A DNA stretch of 9,803 nt from an uncultured Clostridia bacterium (GTDB taxonomy: Bacteria; Bacillota; Clostridia; Christensenellales; Borkfalkiaceae), in the NCBI GenBank assembly GCA_934254725.1, contig CAKQLR010000062.1, positions 1-9,803 of the forward strand, in the 5' to 3' direction. The number at the start of each line of letters is the position of its first letter. The first letter of the stretch is position 1. A program made the position numbers and the translations under genes. Shown here piece after piece: positions 1 to 5,283 of the stretch. Under the pieces are notes generated by a model. The model was not told the origin of the DNA, made no database searches, and worked only from the letters and a program-made list of their open reading frames with translations.

Positions 1-285
1 GGTAAATATTTATACTGTCCAGAGTGTAAAAACACAAAGAGTATGACTGTGAAAGCGGGTATTTGCCCCGATTGCGGCAATTCTACCCAAAAGATGATTT
101 CAAAAAGCGGAAAGACTTTTTACGGATGCTCCAATTATCCTGAGTGCCGGTTTATGAGTTGGGATATGCCTACCGGTGAAAAATGCCCTAAGTGCGGCAG
201 TTTCCTCGTCATGACAAAGGACGGAAAGACGATTAAATGTTCGAGCAAGGATTGCGATTATCATACCGAAAATGATAAAAAATAG
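1..285 (+). CDS. topA: DNA topoisomerase I, C-terminal zinc-finger tail (5' partial)
   Basis: This is the last 94 codons of type IA DNA topoisomerase I, which relaxes negatively supercoiled DNA. The catalytic core lies upstream of the window. The reading frame is open from base 1, so the ATG at 43 is internal and not a start. The visible tail carries consecutive Cys4 zinc ribbons. The end of one finger is CPEC (fragment residues 6-9). A second uses C22/C25 and C43/C49, with the family signature FYGCSNYPEC. A third uses C62/C65 and C80/C85. The linking phrase SWDMPTGEKCPKCG is characteristic of topA C-termini. In the family these ribbons bind single-stranded DNA and RNA polymerase. The TAG stop lies inside trmFO, giving a 14-nt overlap. 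One oddity is that the first visible finger has CPEC where the family usually has a CSGYPEC-like spacing. Identity is very likely, although only the tail is seen. Confidence 0.92.
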   Translation, partial: GKYLYCPECKNTKSMTVKAGICPDCGNSTQKMISKSGKTFYGCSNYPECRFMSWDMPTGEKCPKCGSFLVMTKDGKTIKCSSKDCDYHTENDKK

Positions 286-1588
286 TGTAAAAATTATCGG
301 TGGAGGGCTTGCAGGCTCCGAATGTGCGCTGTATCTCGCCACGCGCGGAGTTAAAGTTAAGCTTTACGATGTAAAAAGAATAAAGAAAACGGCTTGTCAG
401 CACAGCGATAATTATGCTGAACTTGTATGCAGTAACTCGTTGAAAAGCAATGACGTTTATTCAAATGCTTGCGGGCTTTTAAAAGAAGAAATGCGTGTTT
501 TAGGCTCGGAAATAATCGCCGCAGCCGATAAATTCGCCGTACCCGCAGGCAGGGCGCTTGCGGTCAATAGAGAGCTTTTTTCGTCATATATAACCGAAAA
601 AATTCAAAATAACGAAAATATCGAATGCTTTGACGAGGAAGTAACCGAAATAAATCCCGAAGAACTCACGGTAGTTGCTACGGGACCGCTTTCGACGGAT
701 GCACTCAACGCTTCACTTGAAAAGCTTACCGGCTCGATACCTTATTTTTTCGATGCCGCCGCGCCTATTGTTTCATACGAAAGCATAGATATGTCCAACG
801 CATTCGTTGCCGACAGATACGGCGAAAGCGGCGAGGGCGATTATATAAATTGCCCTTTAAATAAAGACGAATATTTGCTGTTTATAGATGAATTGAAGCG
901 TGCAAAAAGAGTTGAAATGCACGACTTCGAAAGCAAAAAAGTTTTTGACGGTTGTATGCCCATAGAAGTTATGGCGGAAAGAGGAGATAATACTTTACGT
1001 TTCGGCCCCATGAAGCCCGCAGGGCTTACAGACCCGAAAACAGGCAGGTGGCCTTATGCTTGCGTTCAGTTGAGAAAGGAAAACGTTGCGGGTGAATCTT
1101 ATAATATTGTGGGGTTTCAGACCAATTTGCTTTTTCCAGAACAAAAAAGAGTGCTTTCGCTGATCCCCGCGCTTAAAAATGCCGAATATTATCGCTACGG
1201 CGTAATGCATAAAAACACTTATATTAATGCGCCCGAGGTACTTAAAAGCGATTTTTCCATGAAAAAGTATCCGCTTATATGGTTTGCAGGACAGATTTCG
1301 GGAGTAGAGGGTTACGTTGAAAGCGCAGCTTCGGGGCTTGCCACAGCCATTAACGTTTACAGGTATTTATGCGGAAAAGAAAGCGTGGATTTTACAAATA
1401 AAACGGTTATAGGCGCTCTTTCCGAATATGTTGCAACGGAAAATAAGGATTTTCAACCGATGAACGCTAATTACGGCATAATTTATCCGTTGGATGTTGT
1501 CGTCAAAGATAAAGACAAAAAGAAGAGAATGATTGCGGAAAGGTCGCTTTCCATTATAAAACAAATAAAGGAGAACGAGAATGAGTGA
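272..1588 (+). CDS. trmFO: TrmFO, methylenetetrahydrofolate/FAD-dependent tRNA m5U54 methyltransferase
   Basis: This 438-aa cytosolic flavoenzyme makes 5-methyluridine at position 54 of the tRNA T-loop, taking the carbon from methylenetetrahydrofolate. An N-terminal dinucleotide-binding motif for FAD (IIGGGLAGSE) lies at residues 8-17. Family motifs follow in order: ELVCSNSLKSN near 50-60, VPAGRALAV, FFDAAAPIVSYESID, DYINCP, FDGCMPIEV, RFGPMKPAGL, FQTNLLFPEQKRV, RYGVMHKNT and FAGQISGVEGYVESAASG. Cys53 and Cys228 align with Cys53 and Cys226 of the B. subtilis enzyme, the latter being the catalytic nucleophile. Length is normal for the family. The ATG at 272 is the only sensible start, because the FAD motif follows at once. 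It has no good Shine-Dalgarno at normal spacing and overlaps the topA stop, so translation is probably coupled to topA. The 3' end overlaps hslV by 8 nt. The NAD-dependent relative GidA/MnmG is excluded by these motifs and by the shorter length. Confidence 0.96.
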   Translation: MIKNSVKIIGGGLAGSECALYLATRGVKVKLYDVKRIKKTACQHSDNYAELVCSNSLKSNDVYSNACGLLKEEMRVLGSEIIAAADKFAVPAGRALAVNRELFSSYITEKIQNNENIECFDEEVTEINPEELTVVATGPLSTDALNASLEKLTGSIPYFFDAAAPIVSYESIDMSNAFVADRYGESGEGDYINCPLNKDEYLLFIDELKRAKRVEMHDFESKKVFDGCMPIEVMAERGDNTLRFGPMKPAGLTDPKTGRWPYACVQLRKENVAGESYNIVGFQTNLLFPEQKRVLSLIPALKNAEYYRYGVMHKNTYINAPEVLKSDFSMKKYPLIWFAGQISGVEGYVESAASGLATAINVYRYLCGKESVDFTNKTVIGALSEYVATENKDFQPMNANYGIIYPLDVVVKDKDKKKRMIAERSLSIIKQIKENENE

Positions 1589-2120
1589 ATTTAAAGGCAC
1601 AACCATTTGTGCGGTTAAGAGAAACGGAATTACTGCTATTGCCGGTGACGGTCAGGTTACTCTGTCGGAGTCCGTTATCTTTAAAAACAATGCGGTTAAA
1701 GTTCGCAGAATATATAACGGAAATGTAATTTTAGGTTTTGCGGGGAGCGTTTCGGACGCTTTCACTCTGACCGAGAAGTTTGAAGGAATGCTCAATAAAT
1801 ATTCGGGCAATTTAATGCGTAGCGCGGTAGAACTTGCCGAGCTTTGGCGCACGGACAAGGCGGGCAGAAAACTCGAAGCAATGCTTATTACAGCCGATAA
1901 AGACAATCTGCTTATAGTTTCGGGTTCGGGTGACGTAATCGATCCAGACGGAGGGGTTTGTGCTATAGGAAGCGGCGGAAATTACGCTCTTTCGGCAGCT
2001 CGCGCACTTTATAAGGAAACAGATCTCAGTGCGGAAGAAATCGCTTATAAAGCTTTAAAAATAGCAAGCGAAATTTGCGTTTTCACAAACGATAATATAA
2101 AAGTGGAAACCGTACAGTAG
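1581..2120 (+). CDS. hslV: HslV (ClpQ/CodW), peptidase subunit of the HslUV protease
   Basis: This 179-aa proteasome-like Ntn hydrolase assembles as a double hexamer and degrades proteins unfolded by HslU in the cytoplasm. The N-terminus reads MSEFKG followed by TTICAVKR. By family alignment the mature enzyme would begin at Thr7, after removal of a six-residue propeptide. Visible landmarks are AGDGQVTL (Asp23 = Asp17 of E. coli numbering), Lys40 before VRR (= Lys33), GFAGSVSDAFTL, WRTDKAGRKLEAMLI, SGSGDVIDPD, the IGSGGNYAL strand with the active-site serine, and the C-terminal ICVFTNDNIKVE. Compared with E. coli there is one extra residue between the GDGQVT loop and Lys40. The ATG overlaps the trmFO stop by 8 nt and has an AAAGGAG site at 1567-1573 (7-nt spacing). 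The N-terminus resembles B. subtilis CodW, reported to use a serine nucleophile, so the catalytic residue here is open. hslU follows after 52 bp. Confidence 0.96.
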   Translation: MSEFKGTTICAVKRNGITAIAGDGQVTLSESVIFKNNAVKVRRIYNGNVILGFAGSVSDAFTLTEKFEGMLNKYSGNLMRSAVELAELWRTDKAGRKLEAMLITADKDNLLIVSGSGDVIDPDGGVCAIGSGGNYALSAARALYKETDLSAEEIAYKALKIASEICVFTNDNIKVETVQ

Positions 2121-2172
2121 CGGGAAGTTTTAACAAAGTAAAATCATTAAGAATATAAGGAGAAACTGATAT

Positions 2173-3486
2173 ATGGATTTAACGCCAAGACAGATAGTTT
2201 TCGAGCTTGACAAATATATAATAGGTCAGGCGGAAGCAAAGCGTGCGGTGGCGGTTGCTCTCAGAAACAGATATAGAAGAAGTAAACTTTCACCCGAAGC
2301 TATGGAAGAAATTACTCCTAAAAACATTATAATGAAAGGACCTACGGGCGTAGGTAAGACGGAAATCGCAAGAAGACTCGCAAAGCTGGTAAAAGCGCCT
2401 TTCGTTAAGGTAGAGGCCACTAAATTTACCGAAGTCGGCTACGTCGGACGTGACGTGGAATCGATGATAAGGGATTTGGTTGAATGCTCCGTTCGTCTTG
2501 TAAAGGAAGAACAGTTTAAGGTTGTCAGCGCAAAGGCAACGGCGGCAGCCGAAAAAGTCGTTTTGAATTCGTTGATGGTTTTGTTAAAGGACGAGAAAGG
2601 CGAAACTCCCGAAGATATTTTCAGAAACAGAGTTTTGGAAAATCTTCGTACGGGGCAATACGACAAATATATGATCGAAATAGAAGTTGCGGACGTTCCT
2701 AAGCCTATGGAACTTGTACCGGGATCGGGGACAGAGATTAACCTCGGCTCTATTTTCGACGCGTTTTCGCCCAAAAAGAAAAAGCGCAGAAAGGTAACGG
2801 TGAAGGAAGCAATGAATTTAATTATTGCTGAGGAGTCCGATAAGCTTATAGATATGGACGCTGTTAATTCGGAAGCCGTTAAGAGAGCTGAAAACGAGGG
2901 CATAATTTTCATTGACGAAATAGATAAGATTGCAGGCAAGGGCAATGCGTCGGGCGGTCCTGACGTTTCGAGAGAGGGCGTTCAAAGGGATATTCTCCCG
3001 ATAGTTGAAGGTTCTACGGTCATAACTAAATACGGTCCGGTAAAGACGGATTACATTTTATTTATCGCTGCAGGTGCGTTTCACGTTTCGTCTGTGTCTG
3101 ATTTAATTCCTGAATTTCAGGGAAGATTCCCCGTTCTCGTGGAACTTAACAGTTTGACAAAGGAAGATTTCATCAATATTCTTACCGTGCCGGAGAATGC
3201 CGTTACTTCTCAATACAAACAACTTTTAAGGGTTGACAATATCGATCTTAAGTTTACAGACGGAGCCATAGAGAAGATTGCGGAGATCTCCGCAGGGCTT
3301 AACGAGACTTCGGAAGATATTGGAGCAAGAAGACTTCACACTGTACTTGAACAGGTTTTAAGCGACATATCTTACAATGCAGGCGGGGATTATCCCATGG
3401 TTGAAACGGTTATAGACGAGAATTACGTAACCGACCATATGCCTGAGACTTTAAAATCTAAAAATCTTAAAAAATACATTTTGTAA
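2173..3486 (+). CDS. hslU: HslU (ClpY/CodX), AAA+ unfoldase of the HslUV protease
   Basis: This 437-aa AAA+ ATPase forms a hexamer that recognises, unfolds and threads substrates into HslV. Landmarks in order are LTPRQIVFELDKYIIGQ at the N-terminus, Walker A GPTGVGKT (residues 56-63, Lys62), the substrate-gripping pore loop GYVG (89-92), a charged intermediate I domain at roughly 105-230, Walker B IIFIDEIDKIAG (Asp248, Glu249), the sensor-1 stretch YILFIAAGAFH, EFQGRFP carrying the probable arginine finger (Arg318), and sensor 2 GARRLHTVLEQ (Arg386). The C-terminus NLKKYIL matches the family tail that docks between HslV subunits. Length is close to E. coli HslU (443 aa), so the I domain is not enlarged. 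An AAGGAG site at 2157-2162 with 10-nt spacing supports the ATG. It is very probably transcribed with hslV. No codY follows, unlike in Bacillus; hisS begins 20 bp after the stop. Confidence 0.97.
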   Translation: MDLTPRQIVFELDKYIIGQAEAKRAVAVALRNRYRRSKLSPEAMEEITPKNIIMKGPTGVGKTEIARRLAKLVKAPFVKVEATKFTEVGYVGRDVESMIRDLVECSVRLVKEEQFKVVSAKATAAAEKVVLNSLMVLLKDEKGETPEDIFRNRVLENLRTGQYDKYMIEIEVADVPKPMELVPGSGTEINLGSIFDAFSPKKKKRRKVTVKEAMNLIIAEESDKLIDMDAVNSEAVKRAENEGIIFIDEIDKIAGKGNASGGPDVSREGVQRDILPIVEGSTVITKYGPVKTDYILFIAAGAFHVSSVSDLIPEFQGRFPVLVELNSLTKEDFINILTVPENAVTSQYKQLLRVDNIDLKFTDGAIEKIAEISAGLNETSEDIGARRLHTVLEQVLSDISYNAGGDYPMVETVIDENYVTDHMPETLKSKNLKKYIL

Positions 3487-3506
3487 AAGGGATTTTAACA
3501 AAAATT

Positions 3507-4760
3507 ATGATTAACATACCAAAGGGAACGAAGGACGTTTTACCATCGGACGTCTATAAATGGCACTATTTTGAAAACTGCGCGAGAAAGATTGCGGACG
3601 AGTATAACCTTAAAGAAATAAGAACCCCTGTTTTCGAACATACGGAGCTTTTTCTTCGCGGGGTCGGCGATACGACCGACGTAGTTAATAAAGAAATGTA
3701 TACTTTCGAGGACAAGGGCGGGAGAAGTATAACGTTAAAACCCGAGGGCACTGCGGGCGTTGCCCGTTCGTTTATCGAAAACGGAATGCACAACGGAGTG
3801 CTTCCTTGCAAGACTTATTACTTTTCACCTGTGTTCCGTTACGAAAGGCCTCAGGCTGGCAGACTCAGGGAGCACCATCAGTTCGGCGTTGAAATTTACG
3901 GCGGCAAGGGTGCCGATACAGATGCGGAAGTTATTCTTATTGCTTACGACATGCTCACGAAACTCGGGCTGAGCGTTGAACTGAACGTAAACAGCATGGG
4001 GTGTTCTACCTGTAAAGCCGCATATAACAAGGCATTAAAAGAGTTCTTAAAGGACAACCTTGACGACATGTGCGATACGTGCAGAGTCCGTTATGAGAAA
4101 AACCCTCTCAGAATTCTCGATTGTAAAGAAGAGGGTTGTAAGAAAATTACTTCGGGCGCCCCTGCTATTACCGATTATCTTTGCGATGACTGCAAAGCTC
4201 ACTTTGAGCAACTTAAAAGCTACTTAACTGCAAACAATCTTCCGTTTAAAGTAAATCCAAGGATAGTTCGCGGTCTCGATTATTATACAAGAACGGTATT
4301 CGAATTCGTTACGACCTCGCTCGGCTCCCAAGGAACCGTTTGCGGAGGCGGCAGATACGATAAACTTATCGAAACGCTCGGCGGTACGCCGACATGCGGC
4401 GCAGGCTTCGGTATGGGTATAGAAAGGGTTCTTATGCTTATGGAAGCCGTCGGCGCGAAAATTCCAGAAGAAAATCCCGTTAAGGTATATATTGCGTCTA
4501 TGGGCGAAGCCGAATTCGTACAGGCATTTAAGTTTGTCACGGAACTCAGGAGAAACGGAGTAAAAGCCGAGATTGACCATATGCAAAGAGGAATTAAGGC
4601 GCAGTTTAAATATGCGGATAAAATCAACGCGGAATACGTTGCCGTTATCGGCGGAGATGAGCTTCAGAACGGAGAATTAAATTTGAAGAGAATGTCCGAC
4701 GGTGAAACTCAACGTATAAAATTTGAAGATTTTGTCAATTATTTTGTAACGGAAAAATAA
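3507..4760 (+). CDS. hisS: Histidyl-tRNA synthetase
   Basis: This 417-aa class II aminoacyl-tRNA synthetase charges tRNA-His with histidine; the dimeric enzyme is cytosolic. The start MINIPKGTKDVLP is canonical. The motif 1 region includes EIRTPVFEHTELFLRGVG, followed by LKPEGTAGVARSF. Motif 2 is FRYERPQAGRLREHHQFGVE (Arg111 at its core). The histidine-specific signature RGLDYYTRTVFEF begins at Arg255 and motif 3 is GFGMGIERVLML (300-311). An anticodon-binding domain fills about residues 325-417. The insert at about 165-235 holds eight cysteines in four pairs (166/169, 189/192, 206/211, 226/229), suggesting bound metal. The paralogue HisZ is unlikely because the catalytic motifs and the anticodon domain are intact. 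The best Shine-Dalgarno, AAGGGA at 3487-3492, is weakly placed (14 nt away). The 20-bp gap after hslU leaves no room for a T-box leader, so its expression probably follows the upstream operon. Confidence 0.97.
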   Translation: MINIPKGTKDVLPSDVYKWHYFENCARKIADEYNLKEIRTPVFEHTELFLRGVGDTTDVVNKEMYTFEDKGGRSITLKPEGTAGVARSFIENGMHNGVLPCKTYYFSPVFRYERPQAGRLREHHQFGVEIYGGKGADTDAEVILIAYDMLTKLGLSVELNVNSMGCSTCKAAYNKALKEFLKDNLDDMCDTCRVRYEKNPLRILDCKEEGCKKITSGAPAITDYLCDDCKAHFEQLKSYLTANNLPFKVNPRIVRGLDYYTRTVFEFVTTSLGSQGTVCGGGRYDKLIETLGGTPTCGAGFGMGIERVLMLMEAVGAKIPEENPVKVYIASMGEAEFVQAFKFVTELRRNGVKAEIDHMQRGIKAQFKYADKINAEYVAVIGGDELQNGELNLKRMSDGETQRIKFEDFVNYFVTEK

Positions 4761-4792
4761 AATTTTTTACATAAAGGAGGCTTGTTTTTGAA

Positions 4793-5116
4793 ATGGCAGA
4801 AGTAATTAAAATCGAAAGCGGCAAAGATTTTTCCGATCTTATAAATTCGGGAGAACTCGTCCTCGTGGATTTTTACGCGGATTGGTGCGGCCCCTGTAAA
4901 ATGCAGTCGCCAATCGTTGACGAACTTGCCGAAGAGGCGGGCGAAAAGTTTAAAGTAGCAAAACTCAATACGGATAAATGCCCGGAGGTTTGCATTAAAT
5001 ACCGCGTGGCTTCTATCCCGACGTTGATTGTTTTTAAGGGCGGAGAGCCTGTCGAAAAATCCGTAGGTCTAACCGAAAAAGCAGAACTCAGCGATATGCT
5101 CTTAAAACATATATAA
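4793..5116 (+). CDS. trxA: Thioredoxin
   Basis: This 107-aa cytosolic thioredoxin is a disulfide reductant recharged by thioredoxin reductase (not in this window). It has a single thioredoxin fold with active site WCGPC (Cys32, Cys35) after the strand LVLVDFYAD. The buried Asp is at the usual position before the active site, and the cis-proline loop SIPTLIVFKGGEPV follows. Length matches the classical family, and there is no signal peptide or membrane segment. It carries two extra cysteines, Cys63 and Cys67 (KCPEVC), where E. coli thioredoxin has Asn63 and Ala67. An AAAGGAGG site at 4773-4780, 12 nt before the ATG, is the strongest in the window. It starts 32 bp after hisS with no terminator between them and is the last gene before the hairpin at 5145, so it is probably the distal gene of unit 1. 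A private promoter in the short A/T-rich gap cannot be excluded. Confidence 0.96.
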   Translation: MAEVIKIESGKDFSDLINSGELVLVDFYADWCGPCKMQSPIVDELAEEAGEKFKVAKLNTDKCPEVCIKYRVASIPTLIVFKGGEPVEKSVGLTEKAELSDMLLKHI

Positions 5117-5144
5117 GATTTTTCGGTAAAAACAAACCAATTGC

Positions 5145-5189
5145 AACAAGTCCGTAAGACGTAGCTCTTCCGGGCTCGTTTTTTCTTTA
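5145..5189 (+). terminator. Rho-independent terminator after trxA
   Basis: AACAAGTCCG (5145-5154) pairs with CGGGCTCGTT (5171-5180), with one A-C mismatch and one G-T wobble. Inside this, AAGA (5156-5159) pairs with TCTT (5166-5169) across a 6-nt loop. The stem runs straight into a T-rich tail (5179-5189). It begins 28 bp past the trxA stop and would end the topA-to-trxA transcript. I paired the bases by hand; no folding energy was computed. Confidence 0.75.
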
Positions 5190-5216
5190 TAAAAAATATA
5201 AAAATATTTTTTAAAA
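5190..5216 (+). promoter_or_regulatory. A/T-only inverted repeat, UP-element-like
   Basis: A perfect 10-bp inverted repeat, TAAAAAATAT (5190-5199) and ATATTTTTTA (5204-5213), is separated by AAAA. It is composed only of A and T and lies just upstream of the -35 box. The run of A residues, then T residues, then A residues resembles the UP-element consensus bound by the alpha subunit of RNA polymerase, at about the right distance (roughly -40 to -65). It could equally be a second weak hairpin that extends the terminator tail. Confidence 0.45.
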
Positions 5217-5219
5217 CGA

Positions 5220-5248
5220 TTGTAAAACGCCGTTGTATGTGTTATAAT
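5220..5248 (+). promoter_or_regulatory. Vegetative (sigma-A type) promoter of ftsK-rimO
   Basis: The -35 box TTGTAA (5220-5225, four of six consensus bases) is separated by 17 bp from a perfect -10 box TATAAT (5243-5248). The -10 is preceded by TGT, giving the extended form TGnTATAAT. The predicted transcript starts near 5255, leaving a short leader of about 25 nt before the TTG start at 5281. The promoter lies directly downstream of the trxA terminator, so ftsK is probably uncoupled from unit 1. Confidence 0.8.
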
Positions 5249-5266
5249 TGAAATGTAAATTTATTT

Positions 5267-5283
5267 AAAGGAGACCGCTTTTG
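5267..5283 (+). promoter_or_regulatory. Ribosome binding site and TTG start of ftsK
   Basis: AAAGGAG (5267-5273) lies 7 nt before TTG (5281-5283). This spacing selects the TTG. The next in-frame ATG encodes Met23, which would remove the hydrophilic cytoplasmic N-terminus and start inside the first membrane segment. Confidence 0.85.

Noticed and set aside
43..285. A stand-alone small zinc-ribbon protein starting at ATG 43
   Set aside because: The frame is open back to base 1 and encodes GKYLYCPECKNTKSM, which continues the topA zinc-finger pattern, so this is the tail of topA.
2121..2172. Possible promoter or terminator in the hslV-hslU gap
   Set aside because: The 52-bp gap shows no hairpin with a T-tract and no paired -35/-10 boxes, only the hslU ribosome binding site.
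2439..2945. A 168-codon minus-strand open frame opposite the hslU I domain
   Set aside because: The Ser/Ile/Phe-rich translation looks like a mirror of Lys/Glu/Asp-rich + strand codons, and the + strand protein is unambiguous.
4224..4627. Two overlapping minus-strand open frames opposite hisS
   Set aside because: They cover conserved HisRS motifs on the + strand and have no ribosome binding site or family resemblance that I can see.
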